NCBI GenBank assembly: GCA_031288765.1
Contig: JAITQV010000570.1
Location: 1 to 6,260, forward strand
From: Planctomycetaceae bacterium
Lineage (GTDB): Bacteria > Planctomycetota > Planctomycetia > Pirellulales > Thermoguttaceae
DNA length: 6,260 bases
Direction: 5' to 3'
The notes below the pieces were generated by a model. The model was not told the DNA's origin, ran no database searches, and saw nothing but the letters and a program-made list of their open reading frames with translations. Shown one piece after another: positions 1 to 5,542 of this stretch. The translations under genes and the position numbers were made by a program. Position 1 is the first letter of the stretch. Each line of letters starts with the position of its first letter.

Positions 1-320
1 GCGTCAACAACTCCTCCGGCTAATACCGTATTCGGAGAAATGAAGGAAATACACACAACCGTTTCCGTCTGACACAACGACAAAACCGGCAACGAATTCG
101 GCGGCGGATTCGGAAAATCGACAACAACATCGGAACCACAAAGGAATTCCGAAAAGGCAGGCAATTCGCCTCTCATACAAGCAAACTCCGGAGATTCGAC
201 AAAATCTCCAGGGAATTGCAATTCAACCGATTCCACGACAAAAGGTGGTACGGAATTTGTTACCGTCACAAACAACGGAATACTATTCGGAAAAATATTT
301 AACGCATACTGCCATATCAT
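1..320 (-). CDS. Doubtful partial ORF running off the left edge
   Basis: Reading the minus strand from an ATG at 318-320 gives 106 codons without a stop up to the window edge, beginning MIWQYALNIF. Codon third positions (many CCG, TCG, TTG, GTT, TTT) resemble those of the neighbouring minus-strand gene. Against a real gene, the translation holds only one Arg and no Lys in 106 residues, is very rich in Pro, Val, Phe and Ser, and no Shine-Dalgarno precedes the start. Plus frame 1 is also almost open here (one TGA at 70-72, then open to a TAG at 337-339), with a Gly/Asn/Ser/Thr-rich translation and purine-rich first codon positions. The two frames share third codon positions, so one could be the shadow of the other. 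I recognise no family. Confidence 0.22.
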   Translation of the reverse strand, partial: MIWQYALNIFPNSIPLFVTVTNSVPPFVVESVELQFPGDFVESPEFACMRGELPAFSEFLCGSDVVVDFPNPPPNSLPVLSLCQTETVVCISFISPNTVLAGGVVD

Positions 321-386
321 AACAAATTCTAAAAATTAGACAACAACTATGCAAAAAAATGTGTAGATACTTTTGCTTAACAGGGC

Positions 387-435
387 GGGATTTCGTTAAT
401 CGTGTTGATTAACCATTCAAAAAACCGTAAATCCC
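387..435. repeat. Nested inverted repeat (possible cruciform or operator)
   Basis: A perfect 7-bp inverted repeat (GTTAATC/GATTAAC, 5-nt loop, 395-413) lies inside a second perfect 7-bp pair (GGGATTT 387-393, AAATCCC 429-435). The outer arm sits one base from the inner stem on the left but 15 bases away on the right, so the folded form would be an asymmetric stem with an internal loop. It could be a protein-binding site or an RNA fold. No flanking gene assigns it a role. Confidence 0.4.
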
Positions 436-554
436 ACCGTTGGTAGGGGCAAAACATTTTGCAACCGTTTAAGATTCCGTTTTCCACCAAATAGATACGT
501 TTGTTTTAACTATTAACCCGAAAGAAGGTTATTGTGTATTTGTCTGTTTGACAC

Positions 555-570
555 ATCGTTTTGCAACGAT
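555..570 (-). terminator. Weak hairpin just past the nagB-like gene
   Basis: On the minus strand this reads ATCGTT-GCAA-AACGAT: a 6-bp perfect stem closed by a GNRA-type GCAA tetraloop, starting 28 nt after the stop codon of the upstream minus-strand gene. It may define or protect the 3' end of that transcript. No U-tract follows, so it does not meet the usual criteria for an intrinsic terminator, and Rho-dependent ending or simple RNA structure are equally likely. Confidence 0.25.
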
Positions 571-598
571 CTTGCGGGGATCAATTATTCATAAAGAA

Positions 599-1528
599 TC
601 AGTGCATTTCTATGGAACAACTTCCGATTGCCGGCAAAAAGTAGTTAAATTTAACGTTGGGATGATCCGCCAAAAGCGACATCGGAACAGAAGTATCAAC
701 AATATGTTTGGCAATCATCAGAGAAGAAAGCCGAATCCCAAAAGGATTATCATGATGCCCCGGATGCCAGATGGAAACTTTATCCGCTTTCCACGTCTCA
801 ACAGGTCCCACTGTAACCGCCTCAAAAGGAATATTTTGAACAACACCGCCGCCGCTGGTTCGGGCATTTTGGAGAAGCGTCATCGGGTGTAACTCGACAA
901 CCCGTGTCGCCAATTGACGATACACTTCCGGCGGCGGAGGCTCGTCAATATAATTTCCTTCACGGCGAGGCGGATCATTAAAAGCCCAATGCTTCGTTTC
1001 ACCTTGCCCGCCCTGAATAAGACAACAACGAATCCCCTCCCAAGTTTTTCGATACGTTTCAACATCTTCCGAAGGAAAATGCAAATTGGACGCCGGTATT
1101 CGCAGTTCGGGGTGAATCCGGTTAAAACAAAGATCATAATCCGCTTTGGCAAAACCAAGCGGAAATTCAACACCAACCGCCTTGCCGTTAACAACCCATT
1201 CGTCCATCCCCCAAAAATGAGCATCGGCAAGATTAAGTTCGAGGGCATTGACCAAACGTGCAACAAGCGGAAGTTGCTCTGTGGGACCAATCGGTCCGCA
1301 AATTCCGCAAGGATTATCCGGCGTTGCCCGCCTCCACGCATCAATATATTCCAACGCCTCCGCAAGATAAAATTCCTCCGCCGTCTCATAAAATTGAACC
1401 TCAAAACCCGAACGCCCCAATTGACGAAGGTCTTCAACAGTTAATTTCGCGGCATCATCAAGAATTTCACGGTCTAAGGTTGTGTAATCCCACCAGCCCG
1501 GCGCAACACGGCTCGTATTTCTACTCAT
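599..1528 (-). CDS. Divergent glucosamine-6-phosphate isomerase/deaminase (NagB-like) family protein
   Basis: This 309-residue protein belongs to the NagB/6-phosphogluconolactonase sugar-phosphate isomerase fold, whose classical member converts glucosamine-6-phosphate to fructose-6-phosphate and ammonia in the cytoplasm. Landmarks appear in family order. GPIGPTEQ (78-85) lies where NagB has its phosphate loop. FWGMDEW (105-111) matches the NagB NMDEY motif, with D109 as the counterpart of catalytic D72. GQGETKHWAFNDP (174-186) matches GVGNDGHIAFNEP and keeps the catalytic His (H180). FEAVTVGPVETW (235-246) matches ALTVGVGTLL. The equivalents of E. coli D141 and E148 are T178 and D185, and the lysine of the late phosphate site is not apparent, so the real substrate may differ. 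The ATG start has a well-placed promoter but no Shine-Dalgarno. At about 50% GC it is typical of this genome. Fold assignment is firm; exact reaction is not. Confidence 0.85.
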   Translation of the reverse strand: MSRNTSRVAPGWWDYTTLDREILDDAAKLTVEDLRQLGRSGFEVQFYETAEEFYLAEALEYIDAWRRATPDNPCGICGPIGPTEQLPLVARLVNALELNLADAHFWGMDEWVVNGKAVGVEFPLGFAKADYDLCFNRIHPELRIPASNLHFPSEDVETYRKTWEGIRCCLIQGGQGETKHWAFNDPPRREGNYIDEPPPPEVYRQLATRVVELHPMTLLQNARTSGGGVVQNIPFEAVTVGPVETWKADKVSIWHPGHHDNPFGIRLSSLMIAKHIVDTSVPMSLLADHPNVKFNYFLPAIGSCSIEMH

Positions 1529-1579
1529 GGATTGTTCCGTAAAGTAATAAAATTAAAATATTACAAAAAACTTAGGTTG

Positions 1580-1607
1580 ATTGTAGCGTTTCAGGTTTCG
1601 GTGTCAA
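1580..1607 (-). promoter_or_regulatory. Sigma70-type promoter of the nagB-like gene
   Basis: On the minus strand, a perfect -35 TTGACA (1602-1607) is separated by 16 bp from a -10 TACAAT (1580-1585, five of six consensus bases). Transcription would start near 1573, giving a leader of about 45 nt that is AT-rich and lacks a Shine-Dalgarno. It is the strongest promoter match in the window and indicates that the gene is transcribed on its own rather than from the gene upstream. Confidence 0.65.
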
Positions 1608-1639
1608 GTGTCGCCGGAAAGTTGTAATTATTATAAATG

Positions 1640-2266
1640 CTAGTTTCTTTTCGCCGCAGCCTTGTTTTTATTATCACAATCTACGATATCCGCCACTATA
1701 GATTTTAACGGTTTGTCCTCAGAACTATTCGCAAACTCTATAAGTTCTCTTAAAAAAGCATCGCCTTGCTCATCAAACATAGATACAGCTAGCCAAGAAA
1801 AGATTTCAAACAATGCTGCGCGTACTACAAAAATATCGTTGTCATAAAGGTAGTTTTTTGTTTCTAATATAATTTCTTGCGGAGTAGCTTCGCTGTAAAG
1901 ATAGTTTTCAATTATATGTCCTGAAAGCTTTGCACAGTTTATTGGTCTCCCGGGAAAATAATTATCGAGCATATACCAAGTACCATCCCAATTTGTTTTT
2001 TGCATAATTACGGCTAATACTTGTAACCGTAGTTCAAGAGTGTTAGAAGTCAATGGTGTGATAATTTGACCATGAATAAATAAAAGAGCCGGATAAGGAA
2101 GTGTTTTAATTTCATCAATTAAAACACGATGTGCAACTTTATGATTCTGTCCGTAATAAATTGCCAAAGCTTTTGCAAGGTTTTCTCCCGGACTGGAAAG
2201 ACTGGTAATTGTATGAAGGTAATCCACCATGCGTTTGGCTTCATTTATTTCATCGTGATTTTCCAT
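1640..2266 (-). CDS. Orphan alpha-helical protein, possibly HEAT-like, likely acquired
   Basis: I do not recognise the family of this 208-residue protein. It looks soluble and mostly helical: no signal peptide or membrane span, and successive amphipathic stretches at about 26-58, 76-104, 112-140, 143-168 and 169-196, with spacing that recalls HEAT/ARM-type scaffolds such as those in some immunity proteins (inference only). It ends in a charged Lys/Asn/Ala tail. The ATG at 2264-2266 is preferred because GAGGG lies 4 nt upstream; an in-frame TTG 11 codons earlier (2297-2299) has no such support. GC is about 35% against about 50% in the nagB-like gene next door, and it has the only convincing Shine-Dalgarno in the window. 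Both suggest horizontal transfer. Promoter not identified. Confidence 0.7.
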   Translation of the reverse strand: MENHDEINEAKRMVDYLHTITSLSSPGENLAKALAIYYGQNHKVAHRVLIDEIKTLPYPALLFIHGQIITPLTSNTLELRLQVLAVIMQKTNWDGTWYMLDNYFPGRPINCAKLSGHIIENYLYSEATPQEIILETKNYLYDNDIFVVRAALFEIFSWLAVSMFDEQGDAFLRELIEFANSSEDKPLKSIVADIVDCDNKNKAAAKRN

Positions 2267-2270
2267 AATT

Positions 2271-2275
2271 CCCTC
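2271..2275 (-). promoter_or_regulatory. Ribosome binding site that sets the start at 2266
   Basis: The minus strand reads GAGGGAATTATG, a Shine-Dalgarno core four bases before the ATG. It decides between this ATG and the upstream in-frame TTG. It stands out because the other genes in the window have no clear Shine-Dalgarno. Confidence 0.6.
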
Positions 2276-2329
2276 ATTTATTACTTCTACTTTCCCCAAA
2301 AAAACTTGGTATTGAAAACATCTTTTTTA

Positions 2330-2479
2330 TTTGTGTATAAACTCTTTCGCAATCAACACAATTTTCGTATTGAAAGCAAAACAACAAATGTTACCTATTT
2401 GTATTTGTAACTCTTCGGCGGTAACCCACTCCTTCTCTTTAACAAAAAGCGGCAAATGCTCATACGCAGATTTGAATTT
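2330..2479 (-). pseudogene. Start-less coding-like remnant after the DRDADGR gene
   Basis: Directly after the TAA of the minus-strand gene that ends at 2480, the same frame stays open for 50 codons to another TAA (2327-2329). Its first part reads convincingly as protein (KFKSAYEHLP, then FVKEKEWVTAEELQ) with GC and codon use like the native genes. From about 2395 leftwards the composition turns AT-rich and the translation loses that character. There is no ATG; the only possible start is a TTG at codon 9. The likeliest reading is the tail or fragment of an older gene cut by arrival of the AT-rich segment holding the orphan gene. Chance openness or an unannotated small gene are alternatives. 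Confidence 0.3.
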
Positions 2480-2752
2480 TTAACCGCTCAGATCGAGAGA
2501 ATTTCCGGTTTGTCCTGAAATATCGGGGACTTTATGATTTTTTTCTTCGTTTTGTTTATTGGGTCGGTTTGCCCACCGCCACGCCTGACGACCGTCCGCA
2601 TCTCGATCTCCCGAAGACGCTTCACTTTCCTTATCGTCCCCGCTAATTCCTTGTGCTTGTGCCGCCCGTTCTTGACTTTCCGTTGTCCGTTCATGGTTCT
2701 TTACGTCCTGAACAACTCCCGGCATAATCGGATTAAAACTGCCAATACTCAT
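2480..2752 (-). CDS. Small disordered protein with DRDADGR motif, probably a planctomycete family
   Basis: This 90-residue, very hydrophilic protein begins MSIGSFNPIMPG, continues through a Gln/Glu/Ala/Ser-rich middle that should be disordered or loosely helical (17-47), carries the acidic motif DRDADGRQ (49-56), an Asn/Lys-rich linker, and ends GNSLDLSG. From memory, short planctomycete proteins share this layout (short hydrophobic N-terminus, a DADGR-type motif, a G..LDL end); I could not check this. DxDxDG spacing recalls a calcium-binding loop, but one isolated loop proves nothing. No signal peptide, membrane span or cysteine. The ATG at 2750-2752 lacks a Shine-Dalgarno. It is divergent from the YkgJ-type gene across a 281-bp spacer. 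Function unknown. Confidence 0.65.
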   Translation of the reverse strand: MSIGSFNPIMPGVVQDVKNHERTTESQERAAQAQGISGDDKESEASSGDRDADGRQAWRWANRPNKQNEEKNHKVPDISGQTGNSLDLSG

Positions 2753-2948
2753 GATTTTTTGTTTGTTAGAGTTTGTCGGTGTTTATTTCGCCGCCTTACA
2801 ACACAACCTCAACATGTTGCGATCATTAAAACGGCTTCGCAAAAAAACTTCTTTTTTATTATAGATTATTTTTTGGCGAAAAAATAGGATCGGATCGGGA
2901 ATTTTTCCCGACAAATCTCCGAAATCCGGTGAAAAAAATTGCGGGGAC
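2753..2948. other. Divergent spacer with palindromes
   Basis: This non-coding stretch lies between oppositely oriented genes and must hold both promoters. It contains the 10-bp palindrome CAACATGTTG (2810-2819), poly-A/poly-T runs around 2840-2885, a short GGATCGGATC direct repeat at 2888-2897, and the hairpin TCGGGAA-TTT-TTCCCGA (2895-2911). A TATAAT on the minus strand (2858-2863) lacks a good -35, so I make no promoter call for the leftward gene. Confidence 0.45.
2895..2911. repeat. GC-rich perfect hairpin in the divergent spacer
   Basis: TCGGGAA and TTCCCGA form a perfect 7-bp stem with a TTT loop. No T-run follows directly on either strand, and no gene ends here, so a terminator role is unlikely. 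Its position between divergent genes suits an operator. Confidence 0.35.
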
Positions 2949-2978
2949 TTGCCACCGATATTAGTGAGATTGTAAAAT
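2949..2978 (+). promoter_or_regulatory. Putative promoter of the YkgJ-type gene
   Basis: TTGCCA (2949-2954, five of six) is followed after 18 bp by TAAAAT (2973-2978, five of six). A start near 2985 would give a leader of about 49 nt before the ATG at 3034. Confidence 0.45.
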
Positions 2979-3033
2979 AGTGCCTCCTGACTTTTGCTCC
3001 GGTTTTGTATTTTGAGGTTTTATTTACGGAATT

Positions 3034-3459
3034 ATGTCGTCTGAATTTTGGTACAAAGAAGGTTTACGTTTCGGCTGTAAGGTTTGCGGACGTTGTTGTT
3101 GCGGCGAACCCGGTTACGTCTGGGTAACAACAGAGGAAATCAACCGAATGGCAAAAAAATTAGGAATTTCCGCAATCCAATTCGAACAAGCGTTTGTCTG
3201 GACAGTGCGCGGCAGAAAGCGTTCGCTCAGGGAATTTTCAAACGGCGATTGTGTTTTGCTCAACGAAAAATCACGCGGTTGCAAGGTTTATGAAGATCGC
3301 CCCGTTCAATGCCGAACCTGGCCCTTTTGGCAACAAAATCTTAATTCGCAAAAATCTTGGGAGAAAACCGCAAAATTCTGCCCCGGTTGCAATCAAGGCA
3401 AAATATATTCTCTCGAAGAGATTGAAGAACAAAAAAACCGCAACAATTTCTTCCTCTGA
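3034..3459 (+). CDS. YkgJ-family cysteine-cluster protein
   Basis: The 141-residue protein matches the YkgJ-type zinc/iron-chelating family (Pfam PF03692, CxxCxxCC). The N-terminal cluster is C15-x2-C18-x2-C21-C22, with an extra C23. C73 follows, then the family signature GCKVYEDRPVQCRTWPFW (82-99), with C83 and C93, and a final C116-x2-C119 pair before a charged tail. Nine cysteines in these positions could bind a metal ion or an iron-sulfur cluster. The family is linked to metal binding, and the flagellin lysine methylase FliB carries the same domain, but no reaction is established for small stand-alone members. It is cytoplasmic (no signal or membrane segment). Length is normal for the family. 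GGA lies 4 nt before the ATG, a poor ribosome binding site. It has its own promoter, and an inverted-repeat element begins 42 bp after its stop. Confidence 0.9.
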   Translation: MSSEFWYKEGLRFGCKVCGRCCCGEPGYVWVTTEEINRMAKKLGISAIQFEQAFVWTVRGRKRSLREFSNGDCVLLNEKSRGCKVYEDRPVQCRTWPFWQQNLNSQKSWEKTAKFCPGCNQGKIYSLEEIEEQKNRNNFFL

Positions 3460-3500
3460 ATTTAAGGTAACATAACAATCGGGGGGTCTATTTTTTGTGG

Positions 3501-3537
3501 GTAACTGTCTATTTAAATTTTGAGAAATTGAGTAATT
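3501..3537 (+). repeat. Left terminal inverted repeat
   Basis: This arm matches the reverse complement of 3876-3912 at 36 of 37 positions: 28 identical, one T/A difference, then 8 identical. The match stops sharply at the outer end (3500 against 3913), as expected for an element boundary. Confidence 0.9.
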
Positions 3538-3875
3538 TGTTTCATTTACTATTATGTTAGACACGAATTTTATAGTTTCGATATTTTTATTTTCTATGCA
3601 AGATACCTGAAAAAACAGCAATTTCCGCAGGAAATGAAAACGAGTCTCTCCATTGCCAACAAAATTATAACATATAATTTTATTCATGTTATAGTGACAA
3701 AACCTTTCAATTCCCAAAATCGTCGGTACAAATTCAAAAATGTATTTTAAGAATCAAATCATCCATTTCGCTTTTGTTTAAAATTATTACAAACTATCGT
3801 AACTTCATGTTGCTAAACAAGTTAATCTAACTAAATGTGTAACTTTTCCGCAAAAACTTAAAATCTAAGGGAGCT

Positions 3876-3912
3876 AATTACTCTATTTCTCAAAATTTAA
3901 ATAGACAGTTAC
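3876..3912 (-). repeat. Right terminal inverted repeat
   Basis: Mirror partner of 3501-3537 with one internal mismatch. The outermost five bases are GTTAC, complementary to the GTAAC that opens the left arm. Confidence 0.9.
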
Positions 3913-4036
3913 GTAGGGACTCGTTGAAAAAAATTTTCCCCTCGCCTTTTTTATTTTTTTCTCCAATTTTTAAAAAATTCTTTGTAGAGAATCTCTAAAA
4001 ATTTTATGGTTTGGCTGAAAATAAAGATTGCAATGC
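3913..4036. other. AT-rich spacer between the element and the next promoter
   Basis: No coding frame is supported. The stretch has oligo-A and oligo-T tracts (3926-3975) and the 13-bp palindrome TAGAGA-A-TCTCTA at 3985-3997. Confidence 0.4.
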
Positions 4037-4065
4037 TTGTATTGGCTTTGGTTCCGGTTTACAAT
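4037..4065 (+). promoter_or_regulatory. Possible promoter of the 225-residue protein gene
   Basis: TTGTAT (4037-4042) and TACAAT (4060-4065) are 17 bp apart; the -10 is good and the -35 poor. The -10 overlaps the first copy of the GTTTACAAT half-site, so a protein bound to that repeat would compete with RNA polymerase. Confidence 0.35.
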
Positions 4066-4109
4066 GAAAGACGTGCAGGTTCATAATTGTAAACTTCATT
4101 GTAAACTTC
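4057..4109. promoter_or_regulatory. Cluster of three ATTGTAAAC half-sites (putative operator)
   Basis: GTTTACAATGAA (4057-4068) has a perfect 12-bp inverted partner at 4095-4106. The 12-mer ATTGTAAACTTC is repeated head-to-tail without a gap at 4086-4097 and 4098-4109. The 9-bp half-site therefore occurs three times, once inverted, 44-96 bp before the ATG at 4153. This suits a dimeric or multimeric transcription factor. The half-site resembles that of BirA operators, but the arms point the opposite way, so no regulator is named. Confidence 0.5.
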
Positions 4110-4152
4110 GACCCGACTCCAATACCCCGTTTATTATCCCGATATCATTCCG

Positions 4153-4830
4153 ATGTCTTTATTTAGCGATGAACGTTATACCTGGCGCGAAACATATTTC
4201 GTGCTTTTCGATCCGGCAATGCGTCCGCGTTTGTCGGATGTTCGCCGCGAATTGCGTCATGTCGCCGGAACTCTCACAATCCTCGATAATAAAGCAGAAC
4301 CAAACGGAAATCTCGCTTCAATGACGGTCGCCTCTTACGAAGATCATGCCGCATTGGAAATTGCATACCACGAAGGAAATAATGTACATTCCGAAATCAG
4401 TCTCCTCACCGAATTGCTCGAAAAAGGAAGTACCCAAAAAGAAAAAGAACAACTGCATAATGCCAAAAAATACCATGCAAAATTTGAAATCCTTCACTTT
4501 GAACAAACCGCCGGAACCTCCGAATTCAAAATCGTTAAAATGCCCGTACTGCAGTTCGCTCCGCGTGAAAAAAATAAAACGACACAACCCTTTTCAAATA
4601 GAAATTATTCCGATAAACCGGCTTCCAATCAAAAACAACACTTCCATTTCGACCCAAATTCATACGAAAATTGTATCGCCAACGATGCGGACGCTGATGA
4701 AAAGGAAAATTCGGAAGACAGCGCTGAATTTGAACGGATTGATCCCAATATGTTAGTTTTTGTCCTTGAAATTTTGTGCCGCCTCACAAAAGGAATCGCT
4801 ATCGATCCCGCAAGCGGTGTCATTATCTGA
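4153..4830 (+). CDS. Conserved hypothetical protein, probably planctomycete-specific
   Basis: The 225-residue protein looks cytoplasmic, with no signal or membrane segment, and I know no function for it. The N-terminal part (1-75) reads like an alpha/beta domain: RYTWRETYFVLFDPAMRP (8-25), a helix (28-37), the strand LASMTVAS (54-61), then EDHAALEIAY (63-72). An acidic helix (80-105) and KYHAKFEILHFEQ (106-118) follow. A low-complexity linker (135-195, rich in Asn, Gln, Lys, then Asp/Glu) precedes a well-formed end: IDPNMLVFVLEILCRLTKGIAIDPASGVII (196-225). Strong ends around a variable linker suggest a folded core. I recall similar planctomycete proteins opening MSLFSDxRYxWRETYFVLF, without having checked. 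The ATG lacks a Shine-Dalgarno. Putative operator half-sites lie upstream, and efpL follows after 148 bp, so co-transcription is uncertain. Confidence 0.75.
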   Translation: MSLFSDERYTWRETYFVLFDPAMRPRLSDVRRELRHVAGTLTILDNKAEPNGNLASMTVASYEDHAALEIAYHEGNNVHSEISLLTELLEKGSTQKEKEQLHNAKKYHAKFEILHFEQTAGTSEFKIVKMPVLQFAPREKNKTTQPFSNRNYSDKPASNQKQHFHFDPNSYENCIANDADADEKENSEDSAEFERIDPNMLVFVLEILCRLTKGIAIDPASGVII

Positions 4831-4844
4831 TAGAAAATTAAAAC

Positions 4845-4877
4845 AATAAACTAAGATAATAAACTAAGATAATAAAC
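4845..4877. repeat. 13-bp tandem repeat, two and a half copies
   Basis: AATAAACTAAGAT occurs at 4845-4857 and 4858-4870, followed by the first seven bases of a third copy. It lies just after the TGA of the preceding gene, whose stop is followed immediately by an in-frame TAG. Probably a slippage product. Confidence 0.8.
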
Positions 4878-4978
4878 CGTAAGAAAATATTGTAAAAAAA
4901 ACGCGTTCCGCAGAAACAAAGATATTTTTATAACTTTTTTCTATTAACCATTAACCATCAATTATTAATTATCATTTT
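4878..4978 (+). promoter_or_regulatory. AT-rich leader of efpL
   Basis: This spacer should hold the efpL promoter. The best -10 candidate is TATAAC (4929-4934), but its -35 partner 17 bp upstream (TTCCGC) is poor. No Shine-Dalgarno precedes the ATG. Instead there is a tandem ATTAACC-ATTAACC (4943-4956) and a run of TTA/AAT words. The ATTAACC word also occurs twice just before the ATG at 5606. Confidence 0.3.
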
Positions 4979-5542
4979 ATGATTGCGAAGGAAATTAAAC
5001 GCGGTGAAGTTGTTGTTTACAATGGTTCACCTTGTATTATTGAAGGAATCAATGTCCAGTCGCCTTCGGCACGCGGAGCGGCAACTCTTTACAAATTCCG
5101 TGCGCGAAATCTTGTTACGAAACAGAAAGTCGATATAATGCTTAAAGGTACGGAATCTCTCGATTCCGCAGACTTTCAACGGCGCGAAGTAAAATATTTG
5201 TACAGCGATGCCGATGATTGTATCTTCATGGATAATCTGGATTATAACCAGTACAGTTTGAAAAAAACCGATATCGAAGAGGAAATGCAATATATTTCGG
5301 AAGAACTGGAAGGTATTCGGGCGTTGATTTACAATGACGAATGTGTTGGTATTGAAATTCCGACGGCGGTGTCGCTTAAAGTGATCAAATGCGATCCGGC
5401 GGCACGAGGAAATTCCGCCACGTCCCGCGCTAAACCGGCAACTCTTGAAACTGGTCTTGAAATTCAGGTTCCCGAATACCTCAATGAAGGCGAAATTGTT
5501 CGTGTGGATACCCGAACCGGAGACTTTTTGAGCAGAGCATAA
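4979..5542 (+). CDS. efpL: Elongation factor P-like protein EfpL (YeiP)
   Basis: This 187-residue protein is full length for the EF-P family. EF-P-type factors enter the ribosome between the P and E sites and stimulate peptide bond formation at stalling sequences such as polyproline. The N-terminal domain (about 1-65) carries QSPSARGAATLYK (27-39), the extended loop typical of the YeiP/EfpL branch, with Arg32 at the tip where canonical EF-P has a lysine or arginine that is modified. Two OB-type domains follow (about 66-130 and 131-187). The last contains TLETGLEIQVPEYLNEGE (455-508 in gene coordinates, residues 156-173) and ends VDTRTGDFLSRA, closer to classic EF-P than the end I remember for E. 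coli YeiP. No modification enzyme gene is adjacent. The start is the only ATG giving the family N-terminus. It is probably transcribed alone. Confidence 0.95.
   Translation: MIAKEIKRGEVVVYNGSPCIIEGINVQSPSARGAATLYKFRARNLVTKQKVDIMLKGTESLDSADFQRREVKYLYSDADDCIFMDNLDYNQYSLKKTDIEEEMQYISEELEGIRALIYNDECVGIEIPTAVSLKVIKCDPAARGNSATSRAKPATLETGLEIQVPEYLNEGEIVRVDTRTGDFLSRA

Larger units (their letters stand above)
321..598. other. Spacer with several small inverted repeats
   Basis: No coding frame is convincing here. The stretch holds three compact palindromic structures. The first is a nested pair: GGGATTT at 387-393 with AAATCCC at 429-435, enclosing GTTAATC-GTGTT-GATTAAC at 395-413. The second is GCAAAA-CA-TTTTGC at 449-462. 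The third is ATCGTT-TTGC-AACGAT at 555-570. None has the long T-tract of a classical intrinsic terminator. Confidence 0.5.
3501..3912. mobile_element. MITE-like non-autonomous element with 37-bp terminal inverted repeats
   Basis: The 37 bases at 3501-3537 (starting GTAACTGTCTAT) recur inverted at 3876-3912 with one mismatch, bounding 412 bp. The interior is AT-rich, has no transposase and no credible gene, and carries a secondary 8-bp inverted repeat (TATAACAT 3666-3673, ATGTTATA 3686-3693). Short length, matched ends, AT-rich non-coding core and intergenic position are the marks of a miniature inverted-repeat transposable element moved in trans by a related insertion sequence. I see no clear target-site duplication: the flanks are GTGG on the left and GTAG on the right, similar but not identical. 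I cannot name the family. Being 42 bp past the YkgJ-type stop, its transcript could form a long hairpin affecting 3' ends. Confidence 0.7.

Noticed and set aside
70..72. TGA at 70-72 as a recoded sense codon (selenocysteine or alternative code) in plus frame 1
   Set aside because: TGA is the normal stop of the nagB-like gene, the YkgJ-type gene and the 225-residue protein gene, no SECIS-like hairpin is evident, and the frame itself is not established as coding.
880..1437. Overlapping long frames on both strands within the nagB-like gene (also 914-1444 plus and 1258-1542 plus)
   Set aside because: They are shadows of the real gene: no family motifs, Arg-rich low-complexity translations, and full overlap with a frame carrying recognisable NagB motifs.
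2895..2911. Intrinsic terminator
   Set aside because: Good stem, but no gene ends here on either strand and no immediate T-run follows.
3271..3717. 148-codon minus-strand frame across the YkgJ-type gene and the left half of the inverted-repeat element
   Set aside because: It starts with TTG and no ribosome binding site, its second half is antisense to a clear cysteine-cluster gene, and the rest crosses the terminal repeat of the element.
4057..4106. BirA (biotin) operator
   Set aside because: The half-site TTGTAAAC matches, but the first two arms are everted (GTTTACAAT first, ATTGTAAAC second) relative to the TTGTAAAC...GTTTACAA order of BirA sites, and no biotin gene is nearby.
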